A DNA stretch of 64,000 bases from CAVTJL01 sp963735065 (GTDB lineage: Bacteria; Pseudomonadota; Alphaproteobacteria; Geminicoccales; Geminicoccaceae): positions 248,001-312,000 of the forward strand of contig CAVTJL010000001.1 in NCBI GenBank assembly GCA_963735065.1, in the 5' to 3' direction. The position numbers and the translations under genes are program-made. Position 1 is the stretch's first letter. Every line of letters starts with the position of its first letter. Shown here piece by piece: positions 17,915 to 26,282 of the stretch. A model generated the notes under the pieces. That model was not told where the DNA came from. It saw nothing but the letters and a program-made list of their open reading frames with translations, and ran no database searches.

Positions 17915-18367
17915 TCATGCCTCCAACGGCGGCAGGATCAGGTCCACCAGCTCCCGGCTCTCGGGCCTGAACGGGTTGATGAAGCGCACGCCCTCGAGGT
18001 CTCTGCCGTCCTGCATGTCCTCGGACAGGATCACCTCGCACCCTGCCCGCCTCGCCGTCGCCCAGAGCATGGCGTCCCAAAACGACATCCTGTGCGCGAC
18101 GACCGCGCGCATCGCCTCGTCGAGATCGACGGGCTGAGGCGCCGCGCAATCAAGAGCCCGGCGATAGCGGAGCACCTCCTCGCGCGCCGCCGCTGGCGCG
18201 AAGCCGCGCTTGCGAACCAGCACATTGAAGCACTCGGCCATGCTCTGCAGGGTCTGGATGCAATCGCCGAGAGCCGCCCGCCCGAGAACCTCGACAGCGC
18301 GGGCGTTGCGTCGATCATCGGCGTGCAGCGCATAGACAAGGATGTTGGAATCCAGGCTCACGCGCAT
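17915..18367 (-). CDS. PIN-domain toxin, VapC type
   Basis: 150 residues. ATG 18367 overlaps the antitoxin stop (TGATG); a GTG one codon earlier is also possible. PIN nuclease acidic residues are visible: Asp in VSLDSNILVYAL, Glu in SMAECFNVL, and the later pair in MSFWDAMLWATARRAG and ILSEDMQDG. VapC toxins are Mg-dependent ribonucleases, often cutting tRNA or rRNA. It is neutralised by the upstream Phd-like protein. Unusually, the pair sits between the two formate dehydrogenase genes and ends four bases before fdsA. Confidence 0.9.
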   Translation of the reverse strand: MRVSLDSNILVYALHADDRRNARAVEVLGRAALGDCIQTLQSMAECFNVLVRKRGFAPAAAREEVLRYRRALDCAAPQPVDLDEAMRAVVAHRMSFWDAMLWATARRAGCEVILSEDMQDGRDLEGVRFINPFRPESRELVDLILPPLEA

Positions 18368-18627
18368 CACCCAGCCACTTCACGCTCATGGAGCTCGTCG
18401 CGGGTCCAATCAACGATCCGGCCGCCGCGTAGCGCGCCCTCCCGGAGATGGGCCATCAGCTCGTCGATCCGGCGCCGCCGTTCGGCCTCCGCTGCCGGAT
18501 CGCCGATACGCTCGAGCTTCGCCACCGGCTTCCCACGCTTGGTGATCACCACGACCTCGCCGCCTTCGGCGGCCTCGAGGATCTTCGAGAACTGCTGATT
18601 GGCCTCGCGCGCTGACACGCTACGCAT
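18367..18627 (-). CDS. Phd/YefM-type antitoxin
   Basis: 86 residues from ATG 18627. The N-terminus (SVSAREANQQFSKILEAAEGG followed by a KRGKPVAKL strand) is the Phd/YefM DNA-binding fold. The C-terminal ~40 residues are charged and likely wrap the toxin. It should bind its own promoter, and an 18-base perfect palindrome lies 15 bases upstream of the start. The gene overlaps the toxin gene by one base and follows the fdsGB stop by 32 bases. Confidence 0.9.
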   Translation of the reverse strand: MRSVSAREANQQFSKILEAAEGGEVVVITKRGKPVAKLERIGDPAAEAERRRRIDELMAHLREGALRGGRIVDWTRDELHEREVAG

Positions 18628-18641
18628 GCTCAGGTCATCCC

Positions 18642-18659
18642 TGTAGGTACGTACCTACA
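18642..18659 (-). promoter_or_regulatory. 18-base perfect palindrome, likely antitoxin operator
   Basis: TGTAGGTACGTACCTACA is fully self-complementary. It lies 15 bases upstream of the antitoxin start and directly against the fdsGB stop codon (18660-18662). Phd/YefM-VapC operons are normally autoregulated through such palindromes, so this is the expected operator. It implies an internal promoter between fdsGB and fdsA. Confidence 0.75.
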
Positions 18660-20402
18660 TTAAGCCCCAGGTCCCCGATCGCCAAGGTCGAGCTCCTCGG
18701 GGAAGTATTTGATGAGGCACTTCAGCGGGTTGCTCGCCGCCTGGCCGAGGCCGCAGATCGAGGCGTCGGCCATGGCCCGCGAGAGCTCGCCCATCAGGCC
18801 CGCGTCCCAGATGTCGCGCTCCATGAGCTTCACGGCCTTCTCGGTGCCGACCCGGCAGGGCGTGCACTGGCCGCAGGACTCGTCCTCGAAGAAGCGCATC
18901 AGGTTGAGCGCGGCCGCCTTGAGATCGTCCTGGTCGGACAGGATGACGACGGCATGGCTGCCGACGAAGCAGCCATGCTGCTCGAGCCTGCCGAAGTCCA
19001 GCGGGATGTCCGCCATGGAGGCCGGAAGGATGCCGCCGGAAGCGCCGCCGGGCAGGTAGGCGCGAAAGGCGTGGCCGGGCGCCATGCCGCCGCAGAGCTC
19101 GTCGATCAGCTCCCTGCAGGTGATGCCTGCCGGCGCCACCTTGACGCCGGGCTCGCTCACCCGGCCGCTGACGGAAAAGCTTCTCAAGCCCTTCGAGCCG
19201 TTGCGCCCCTGGGAGGCGAACCAGGCGGGCCCCTTCTCGGCGATATCGCGGATCCAGAACAGCGTCTCGACATTGTTGACAAGGGTAGGGCGGCCGAAGA
19301 TGCCCACCTCGGCCACGTAGGGCGGCCGGTGCCTGGGCAGCCCGCGCTTGCCTTCGATGCTCTCGAGCATCGCCGACTCCTCGCCGCAGATATAGGCGCC
19401 GGCACCACGGCGCAGCTCGAGATAGCCCGGAGATGCGAGCCCGCCCGCCTCGACGGCGGCGATCTCGCGCTCGAGGATCTGGCGGATGTGCGGGTACTCG
19501 TCGCGCAGATAGATGTAGGCGCGGTCCGCGTCGATCGACCAGGCGGCGATCAGCGCGCCCTCGAGGAAGCGGTGCGGGTCGCGCTCGAGATGAAAGCGGT
19601 CCTTGAAGGTGCCGGGCTCGCCCTCGTCGGCGTTGACGGCGAGGTAGCGGGGCTTCGCCTGGTCGCGCACGAGCTTCCATTTGCGGAACGTCGGAAAGCC
19701 GGCACCGCCCAGCCCACGCAGGCCCGAGCCCTCCAGCGCATCGATGAGCTCCTCGAACGCGCCTTTGGGATGGAGGTGCTCGGGCGCATGGCCGCGGAGC
19801 TGGCGCAGCAGGCCGTAGCCGCCGCCGTCGATGTAGGCGTCGAGGCCTATGTACGCCGGAAGCTCGGGCTCGAGGCGTCGCTGAGCGACGGCGTCGCGGA
19901 CCGCCTCGACTGAGGCGGGTGCTATGTCGTGATGCCCTACGGTGCAGGCCGGCGCCTCGGCGCAGCGGCCCATGCAGGGCGCACGCACCACGCGCGCCTG
20001 CGCCGGATCCAGAGCGTCGTGGAGGTCGGCGAGGAGCCGCTCGCCGCCGAGCATGGCGCAGGTGAGGCTGTCGCAGACGCGGACGGTGACGGGCGGAGGC
20101 GGCGCCTCGCCCTCCTTCACGACGTCGAAATGAGCGTAGAAGGTGGCCGTCTCGAAAACCTCGGCCTGCGGCAGGCGCAGCTCCTCGGCCAGCGCCCGCA
20201 GATGGGCGGCCGAGAGATGGCCGAACGCCTCCTGGATGCGATGGAGATGCTCGATCAGAAGATCACGACGACGCGGCATCGCGCCGAGCGCGGCCTGGAC
20301 CTCCTCGAGCGCTTGAGGATCGAGCTGGCGCCCCTTGGGCACCGAACGGCCCCGTCGCCCCTTCCCCCGGCCCTGCGTCGAGCCGTCCTTGGGCATTGCC
20401 AT
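18660..20402 (-). CDS. fdsB: Formate dehydrogenase diaphorase subunit, fused FdsG-FdsB (NuoE-NuoF type)
   Basis: 580 residues from ATG 20402 (ATG 20396 is also possible). Residues ~30-180 form a NuoE/FdsG thioredoxin-like 2Fe-2S domain with cysteines in VCDSLTCAMLGGE and APCMGRCAEA. The rest is NuoF/FdsB: GLRGLGGAGFPTFRKW, YLAVNADEGEPGTFKDR, GAGAYICGEESAMLES for FMN/NAD binding, and the 4Fe-4S motif SCGQCTPCR with a later Cys in ASICGLGQA. It takes electrons from FdsA and reduces NAD+. The first 25 residues are basic and low complexity. FdsG and FdsB are separate in many species. Confidence 0.93.
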   Translation of the reverse strand: MAMPKDGSTQGRGKGRRGRSVPKGRQLDPQALEEVQAALGAMPRRRDLLIEHLHRIQEAFGHLSAAHLRALAEELRLPQAEVFETATFYAHFDVVKEGEAPPPPVTVRVCDSLTCAMLGGERLLADLHDALDPAQARVVRAPCMGRCAEAPACTVGHHDIAPASVEAVRDAVAQRRLEPELPAYIGLDAYIDGGGYGLLRQLRGHAPEHLHPKGAFEELIDALEGSGLRGLGGAGFPTFRKWKLVRDQAKPRYLAVNADEGEPGTFKDRFHLERDPHRFLEGALIAAWSIDADRAYIYLRDEYPHIRQILEREIAAVEAGGLASPGYLELRRGAGAYICGEESAMLESIEGKRGLPRHRPPYVAEVGIFGRPTLVNNVETLFWIRDIAEKGPAWFASQGRNGSKGLRSFSVSGRVSEPGVKVAPAGITCRELIDELCGGMAPGHAFRAYLPGGASGGILPASMADIPLDFGRLEQHGCFVGSHAVVILSDQDDLKAAALNLMRFFEDESCGQCTPCRVGTEKAVKLMERDIWDAGLMGELSRAMADASICGLGQAASNPLKCLIKYFPEELDLGDRGPGA

Positions 20403-20581
20403 TACAAAACGTCCGCCTGATCTACCCTCTCCACCTAGTACGGACGATGGCTCACGGAAAGCGGCGAGCGCCGGAAGGGCGAGGTGCTTGGCCTTTGCGG
20501 CTGGCACTCTATTCTCTCGCCCGAGCATGGAGGATAGGCCCGGGTCCTGACGAGGCGGCGGGCGCGCAGGGAGGTTGAGGA

Positions 20582-21782
20582 GTGAGCACGGCCTACGTCG
20601 TCGGCACGTTCGACACCAAAGGTGACGAGCTTCGCTACATCGCGGAGCGGCTGGCTGCCGCCGGCGTCTCGGTGCTGACCGTTGATGTCGGAACGAAGAG
20701 CGCGGCTGACGGGCGTGGATGTGGCTCCTGCCGAGGTCGCAGCGCACCATCCGGACGGGGTCGATGCGGTTCTCGGGCTCGACGATCGCGGCAAGGCCGT
20801 CGGTGCGATGACCGTGGCCCTCGAGCGCTTCGTCCGCACACGCGACGATATCGGCGGCATGATCGGTGCCGGCGGCTCGGGCAACACGGCACTCGTGGCG
20901 CCCGCGATGCGCGCGCTGCCGATCGGCACGCCCAAGGTGCTCGTCTCGACCGTCGCCAGCAGCAACGTCGCCCCCTATGTCGGCCCGTCCGACATCGCGA
21001 TGATGTACTCGGTGACCGACGTCCAGGGGCTGAACCGCATCTCGCGGCGGGTGCTGGGGAACGCCGCGCACGCGCTGGCCGGCATGATGCTGAACGCCAT
21101 TCCCACGCCGGCCACGGCCGACAAGCCGGCGCTGGGCCTCACCATGTTCGGGGTGACCACGCCCTGCGTCCAGATGGTCACGGCCGAGCTGTCGTCGAGC
21201 TACGACTGCCTCGTCTTCCACGCCACCGGCACCGGTGGCCAGTCGATGGAGAAGCTGGTCGACAGCGGGCTCGTGGCAGGCGTCCTCGACATCACGACGA
21301 CCGAGGTCTGCGACCTCCTGATGGGCGGGGTCTTTCCTTGCACCGAGGACCGCTTCGGCGCGGTGATCCGCTCGCGCGTGCCCTATGTGGGCTCGGTGGG
21401 TGCCCTCGACATGGTGAACTTCGGGGCGATGGACACGGTGCCCGAGCGGTTCCGCGGCAGGAACCTCTACGTCCACAACCCGCAGGTCACGCTGATGCGC
21501 ACGACGCCCGAGGAGAATGTGCGCATGGCCGAGTGGATCGCCGAGCGCCTGAACCAGATGGAAGGGCCGGTGCGCTTCCTTCTGCCCGAGGGCGGCGTCT
21601 CGCTGATCGACGTCCCGGGCCAGCCGTTCCACGACCCGGCGGCGGACAAGGCGCTCTTCGACACGCTCACGGCACGCTTCCGGCCGACGTCGAGCCGGCA
21701 GCTGGTCCGCCTGCCCCATGCCATCAACGACCCCGCCTTCGTCGCGGCGCTGGTGGGCAATTTCCGCGACATTGCGGCCTAG
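20582..21782 (+). pseudogene. Tm-1-like (UPF0261) ATP-binding protein, one frame break
   Basis: GTG 20582 follows GGAGG and opens AYVVGTFDTKGDELRYIA, the UPF0261 signature. The frame breaks after VDVGTKSA near 20700-20712 and resumes one base on with GVDVAPAEVAAHHPDGVDAV. It then runs normally through GGMIGAGGSGNTALVAPAMR, the VSTVASSNVAPYVGPSDIAM block and the C-terminal LLPEGGVSLIDVPGQPF. The rebuilt protein is about 400 residues, normal for the family. Tm-1-like proteins bind nucleotide; the metabolic role is not established. It pairs with the TIM-barrel gene ten bases downstream, as is common for this family. Confidence 0.85.
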
Positions 21783-21792
21783 GAGACAAGGA

Positions 21793-22623
21793 ATGCCCCG
21801 TTTCGAGCGCAAGGCGCTGCTGGAGAAGTTCCAGGGCATGGTGGCGCGCCGCGAGCCGATCGTCGGCGGCGGTGCCGGCACCGGGCTCTCCGCCAAGTGC
21901 GAGGAGGCGGGCGGGATCGACCTCATCGTCATCTACAATTCCGGCCGCTACCGGATGGCCGGACGCGGCTCGCTGGCCGGGCTCATGGCCTATGGCAACG
22001 CCAACGAGATCGTCGTCGAGATGGCGCACGAGGTGCTGCCGGTCGTGAAAAAGACGCCGGTGCTGGCCGGCGTCAATGGCACCGACCCGTTCATGCTCCG
22101 CGATCACTTCCTGCGGCAGCTCAAGGACATGGGCTTTGCCGGCGTGCAGAACTTCCCGACCGTGGGCCTCTTCGACGGCACGATCAGAAAGCAGCTCGAG
22201 GAGACCGGCATGGGCTACGGCCTCGAGGTCGACATGATCAGGGCCGCGCGTGAGCAGGACCTGCTGACCACACCCTACGTCTTCTCGGCCGAGGAGGCGG
22301 TGGCGATGGCCGAGGCCGGCGCCGACATCCTTGTGCCGCACATGGGCCTGACGACGGGTGGCGCCATCGGCGCGGAGACGGCCTTCAAGCTCGAGGATTG
22401 CCCGGCGCTGATCGACGCGTGGGCCGAGGCCGCGATGCGGGTCAGGAAGGACATCATCGTCCTTTGCCATGGCGGCCCGATCTCGATGCCGGAGGACGCC
22501 TCCTACGTCCTCCAGCACACCCAGCATTGCCACGGCTTCTATGGCGCCTCCTCGATGGAGCGCCTGCCGACCGAGAAGGCGCTGACCGCCCAGACCGCAG
22601 CCTTCAAGGCGCTCCGCTTCTGA
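21793..22623 (+). CDS. Phosphoenolpyruvate hydrolase-family TIM-barrel protein
   Basis: 276 residues; ATG 21793 has AGGAGACAAGGA before it. Family blocks are VGGGAGTGLSAKCEEAGGID, IVIYNSGRYRMAGRGSLAG, AGVNGTDPFM, NFPTVGLFDG, and ADILVPHMGLTTGGAIGA near the C-terminal third. The fold is a TIM barrel related to the PEP mutase/isocitrate lyase superfamily. It is typically encoded next to, or fused to, the Tm-1-like protein, as here. The reaction is not known with confidence. It precedes a hairpin that may end this two-gene unit. Confidence 0.85.
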   Translation: MPRFERKALLEKFQGMVARREPIVGGGAGTGLSAKCEEAGGIDLIVIYNSGRYRMAGRGSLAGLMAYGNANEIVVEMAHEVLPVVKKTPVLAGVNGTDPFMLRDHFLRQLKDMGFAGVQNFPTVGLFDGTIRKQLEETGMGYGLEVDMIRAAREQDLLTTPYVFSAEEAVAMAEAGADILVPHMGLTTGGAIGAETAFKLEDCPALIDAWAEAAMRVRKDIIVLCHGGPISMPEDASYVLQHTQHCHGFYGASSMERLPTEKALTAQTAAFKALRF

Positions 22624-22648
22624 GAGGTCGCCTCCTCGCGAGGTGACG

Positions 22649-22681
22649 TGCCGCGTCGCCGATAGTGTCGGCGAGGCGGCA
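22649..22681 (+). terminator. Strong hairpin after the Tm-1-like unit
   Basis: Left arm 22649-22662 and right arm 22668-22681 pair over 14 bases with one mismatch and a five-base loop (TAGTG). It lies 26 bases after the TIM-barrel stop. No clear T-run follows, so it may be a pause or mRNA 3' end rather than a classical terminator. Confidence 0.5.
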
Positions 22682-22710
22682 TCAGGCACTCTTTGACTCG
22701 ACCACGAAAT

Positions 22711-22741
22711 CGGAATAGCGTTCCGAAAACGGAGGCTATTC
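22711..22741 (+). promoter_or_regulatory. Nested inverted repeats upstream of the IclR gene
   Basis: CGGAA (22711-22715) and TTCCG (22721-22725) form an inner repeat. GAATAGC (22713-22719) and GCTATTC (22735-22741) form an outer one with a 15-base spacer. The repeat ends four bases before the regulator's ATG. It is a plausible autoregulatory or effector-responsive IclR operator. This is inferred from symmetry and position only. Confidence 0.5.
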
Positions 22742-22745
22742 TCGA

Positions 22746-23567
22746 ATGGCAGTGGTCACGCGGTGTCTCGAGGCCGTCGAGATCCTGGCCTCGCATCCCG
22801 ACGGGCTGGCGCTGGGTGAGCTGGCCGAGCGGATGCGGGTGCCGAAGAGCGCCGGGCATCGGCTGCTGACGGCGCTCGTCGAGCGCGACTGGGTCGTGCA
22901 GGACCCCGTGACCCGGCACTACCGTCTGACCATGCGGCTGACGAGCCTGGGCCTGACCTTTCTCTCCAGCACGCATCTCCCCGACGTGGCGCAGCCGGTG
23001 CTCGACCGGCTCGCCTCCACCACGGGGGAGCTGGCACGGATGACCGTCGCCGAGGACGGCCGGCTGATCTGGGTCGCCAAGGCACAAGGCGCACGCTGGG
23101 GTCTGCGTTACGACGTCGAGACCGGCGGCGAGCCGCGCCTCTGGTGCACCGCGACAGGCCATGCCTGGCTCGCGACGCATGGCGACGATCAGGCGCTCTC
23201 CCTCGCCAAACGCCAGGGATGGCCCGAGCCGGGCGCGGATCAGCCCGGCGCGCCGAGCGGCGACATCGAGCTGCTGGCCCGCATGGCGTTGGCACGGCAG
23301 AAGGGCTGGGCGGCCGTCGCCGACAGCGGCGTGCTCGGCATGGCAGCGGTGGCCGTGGCCATCCCTTCCACCGATGGGGCCGAGCCCGCGGTGGGAACGG
23401 TGAGCATCGCCGGGCCGTCCGTCCGCTTCACCCCGGCGCGTGTGGCAGAGCTCGCGGCCATGCTCCTCGAGGCTGCCCGCGAGCTTGGTGCCATCTGGCC
23501 GATCCGCTCGTACCAGCAGCGCCTCACGGGGGCGCCGACGCTCGCCGCCGCGGGTTTGGACCGATGA
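22746..23567 (+). CDS. IclR family transcriptional regulator
   Basis: 273 residues from ATG 22746. The winged helix-turn-helix is at residues ~5-60 (LALGELAERMRVPKSAGHRL then LLTALVERDWV). The effector domain follows, with LTSLGLTFLSSTHLPDVAQP and TATGHAWLA. IclR proteins usually control small catabolic operons and sense a pathway intermediate. The stop overlaps the permease start (ATGA), so the regulator is part of the transporter/aldolase operon it probably controls. Confidence 0.9.
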   Translation: MAVVTRCLEAVEILASHPDGLALGELAERMRVPKSAGHRLLTALVERDWVVQDPVTRHYRLTMRLTSLGLTFLSSTHLPDVAQPVLDRLASTTGELARMTVAEDGRLIWVAKAQGARWGLRYDVETGGEPRLWCTATGHAWLATHGDDQALSLAKRQGWPEPGADQPGAPSGDIELLARMALARQKGWAAVADSGVLGMAAVAVAIPSTDGAEPAVGTVSIAGPSVRFTPARVAELAAMLLEAARELGAIWPIRSYQQRLTGAPTLAAAGLDR

Positions 23568-24394
23568 GGGCGGTCCAGACGCGCATGGTCGCGCCGACGC
23601 TACCCGGCCGCATCGGTCGGCTCGCGACCCGGCTGAGAGGGCCGGTCATCACGGCTCTGATCGTTCTGCTGCTGTGGGAGGGCCTGACGCGGCTCTTCGG
23701 CGTCGCCTCCTATCTCCTTCCACCACCCAGCGAGGTCTTCGCCCAGTACGCCACGCGCTGGCCCCGCATCCTCGAGGGGCTGCGCTATACCGGCGTCGAG
23801 ATTGTGCTGGGCTATGCGATCGCCGTCGTGACCAGCCTCGCCCTGGCCGTCGCCATCGCCTATTCGAGCTTCATCGAGCGGCACATCTATCCGGTCATCG
23901 TGACCTTCACGATCATCCCGAAGATCGCGATAGCACCGCTGTTCATCATCTGGTTCGGCTTCGGGCTCATGCCGAAGCTGCTGCTGGTCTTCCTGCTCTC
24001 GTTCTTTCCCATGCTGGTCAACGACATCGCCGGCTTCCGCTCGGTCAACCCGGAGATCATGGACTTCGCCCGCTCGACCGGGGCGTCGGGCTTCAAGCTC
24101 TTCAGGAAGATCCGCCTTCCGCAGGCTCTGCCCTCGATCTTCACGGGCGCCCGGGTCGGCGCCATCAACGCCACCACCGGCGCTGTCGTCGGCGAGTTCG
24201 TCGCCTCCGACAAGGGGCTCGGCTACCTGCTGCTCGAGTACAACGGCAACCTCGACACGGCGGCGATGTTCGCCACCATCCTCGTCCTCTGCGCGATCGG
24301 CGTTGCCCTCTACTACGCGGTCGAGTGGCTCGAGCGTGTGACGATCCCCTGGCACGTCTCGCAACGCCGGGACGAGCTGACCGCCAATAGCTGA
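23564..24394 (+). CDS. ABC transporter permease, NMT1/TauC-like importer
   Basis: 276 residues; ATG 23564 overlaps the IclR stop. The same frame is open upstream to 23144, but that part runs antisense-like over IclR and is rejected. Membrane helices begin at VITALIVLLLWEGLTRLFGV. The family EAA loop lies in DFARSTGASGFKLFRKIRLP, followed by IFTGARVGAINATTGAVVGE. It forms the channel of an importer whose binding protein and ATPase are encoded next. Confidence 0.9.
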   Translation: MRAVQTRMVAPTLPGRIGRLATRLRGPVITALIVLLLWEGLTRLFGVASYLLPPPSEVFAQYATRWPRILEGLRYTGVEIVLGYAIAVVTSLALAVAIAYSSFIERHIYPVIVTFTIIPKIAIAPLFIIWFGFGLMPKLLLVFLLSFFPMLVNDIAGFRSVNPEIMDFARSTGASGFKLFRKIRLPQALPSIFTGARVGAINATTGAVVGEFVASDKGLGYLLLEYNGNLDTAAMFATILVLCAIGVALYYAVEWLERVTIPWHVSQRRDELTANS

Positions 24395-24439
24395 AGAAAC
24401 AGGGAAAAAGGCTAAACCAAGCAAGAACGGAGGCTAAAA

Positions 24440-25420
24440 ATGAAGAGACGTCATATCCTGACGACCGGCGCCGCAGCCCTGGCGCTGGGCTCCTTGCCCC
24501 GGCGGCCGGCATTGGCAGCCGACAAGGTGACCTTCCGCCTCAACTGGTATCTCGGCGGCAGCCATGCGGCGTTCGTCCTCGGCCGCGATCGTGGCTATTA
24601 CAAGGACGAGGGGATCGACATCGAGATCCAGGAGGGGCGCGGCTCCGCCCGCTCGGTCCAGCTCGTCAGCGCGGGCTCCGATGACTTGGCGATGGCCGAC
24701 GCCGGCAGCCTGATGACGGGCGTCACCAAGGGGCTGGACGCTCTGGCCGTCATGTCCCTGATCAACGTCTCGACCTTCTGCGTCGCGGCGCTCGCCAAGA
24801 GCGGGATCAAGACGATCAAGGACGTCGAGGGCCGCTCGCTGGCCGTGACGGCCGGGGACGCGCTCACGCAGCTCTGGCCGGCGGTCGTTGCCGCCAACAA
24901 GCTCGACGCCAGCAAGATCAAGCTCGTCATGATGGACGCGGCGGCAAAGCCGGTGGCGGTCATGGAGGGCCGGGTGGACGCGCTTTTGGGCGGCATCTCC
25001 GACCAGCCCAACCTGATGCGCGCCAAGGGCTTTGAGGTGGTCGTGATCCCCTTCGCCGAGGTGGGGGTCAACACCATCGGCATGACGATCGTGGGCCGCC
25101 CCGACAAGGTGAAGGCCAACCCCGATCTCGTGCGCCGCTTCGTCAAGGCTACCGGCCAGTCGGTCCAGGCAGCGCTGGACGATCCCGACGCCGCGGCGGC
25201 CGCGGTCCAGAAGATGAAGCCGGACCTCGACCTCGAGACACTGAAAAAGCAGGTGCTCGGGACCAACGCCAGCACCAAGGAAGGCCTGGTGGCGGGCAAG
25301 CCGATCGGCTGGGGACCGCCCGAGGTCTGGGCCCAGACGCTCGATCTCATGAAAACCTATCAGGGGCTCAAGACCGAGAAGCCCGCGACGACGTTCTACA
25401 CGAACGAGTATGTGACCTGA
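24440..25420 (+). CDS. ABC transporter substrate-binding protein, NMT1/THI5-like
   Basis: 326 residues; ATG 24440 follows GGAGG. The signal peptide has an arginine pair (KRRHILTTGAAALALG) and ends near PALAADK. The mature opening TFRLNWYLGGSHAAFVLGRD and GYYKDEGIDIEI is the NMT1/THI5 pattern, followed by VSAGSDDLAMADAGSLM. It binds a small, perhaps heterocyclic, solute in the periplasm. The neighbouring DapA-like genes suggest that the solute is broken down to, or through, a 2-keto acid. Confidence 0.9.
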   Translation: MKRRHILTTGAAALALGSLPRRPALAADKVTFRLNWYLGGSHAAFVLGRDRGYYKDEGIDIEIQEGRGSARSVQLVSAGSDDLAMADAGSLMTGVTKGLDALAVMSLINVSTFCVAALAKSGIKTIKDVEGRSLAVTAGDALTQLWPAVVAANKLDASKIKLVMMDAAAKPVAVMEGRVDALLGGISDQPNLMRAKGFEVVVIPFAEVGVNTIGMTIVGRPDKVKANPDLVRRFVKATGQSVQAALDDPDAAAAAVQKMKPDLDLETLKKQVLGTNASTKEGLVAGKPIGWGPPEVWAQTLDLMKTYQGLKTEKPATTFYTNEYVT

Positions 25421-26282
25421 TGGCGTCAGCCTTGCTGGCCCAGCAGGATGCCGAGGCGGTCGGGATGACCGCCTCGGCCATCGACATCGCTGGCGTCAGC
25501 AAGACGTTCGTGCGCGACGGCCTGGAGACCGAGGCGCTGGCCCACGTCGACCTCACGGTCGGCGAGGGCGAGTTCGTCTCGATCGTCGGCCCTCCGGCTG
25601 CGGCAAGAGCACGCTGCTCCGCATCGTGGCCGGCCTGCTGCCGCCCTCGACCGGCTCGGCCGAGGTGCTCGGCCGGCACGTCGCCGGCCCGGTGACCCGC
25701 CTCGGCATCGTCTTTCAGGCGCCCGTGCTGCTCGACTGGCGGACGGTGCTCGGCAACGTCATGGTGCAGCTCGAGCTGCGCGGCCTCGATCCCGATGCCT
25801 ACCGCGAGCGGGCCCGCGCGCTTCTTCATGCCGTGGGGCTGGGCGAGTTCGAGGATCGCTATCCGCACGAGCTTTCCGGAGGAATGCGGCAGCGCGCTGC
25901 GATCGTTCGGGCACTCGTCCACGATCCGCCGATGCTGCTCATGGACGAGCCTTTCGGCGCCCTCGACGCGCTGACACGCGAGCAGATGCGGATCGACCTC
26001 GAGCAGCTGTGGCTGGCGGGGCGCAAGACGGTGCTCTTCATCACCCACAGCATCGACGAGGCCATTCTCCTCTCGGACCGGGTCGTCGTCATGAGCCCGC
26101 GGCCCGGCCGCATCGACCGGGTCGTCGAGATCGACATGCCGAGGCCGCGTGGCATCGACGCGCGCCAGCTCCCGGCCTTCACCGAGGCCAACGAGCTGAT
26201 CACCGGAATCTTTCTCGCCCGAGGCGTGCTGTCCCGCCGCTCGGCGCTGGCCGGCACGGCAGGATCAGGAGAGATGCGGTGA
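25420..26282 (+). pseudogene. ABC transporter ATP-binding protein, frame break inside Walker A
   Basis: ATG 25420 overlaps the binding-protein stop (TGATG). The first frame gives VGEGEFVSIVGP and then fails. One missing base near 25591-25593 would restore GPSGCGKSTLLRIVAGLL, and the rest is intact: Q-loop IVFQAPVLLDWRTV, signature LSGGMRQRAAIVRAL, Walker B LLMDEPFGALD and H-loop ITHSIDEA. The rebuilt protein is about 287 residues. As read, it would be inactive because the ATP-binding loop is destroyed. Given that all flanking genes are whole, a base-calling error is a strong alternative. Confidence 0.85.

Noticed and set aside
15130..17970. A 946-codon plus-strand open frame opposite fdsA
   Set aside because: Antisense artefact of the fdsA codons; the minus-strand protein has all iron-sulfur and Mo motifs.
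20403..21932. Extension of the FdsGB frame upstream to about 1090 residues
   Set aside because: The extension overlaps the Tm-1-like gene on the other strand and does not look like protein; ATG 20402 gives the expected domain start.
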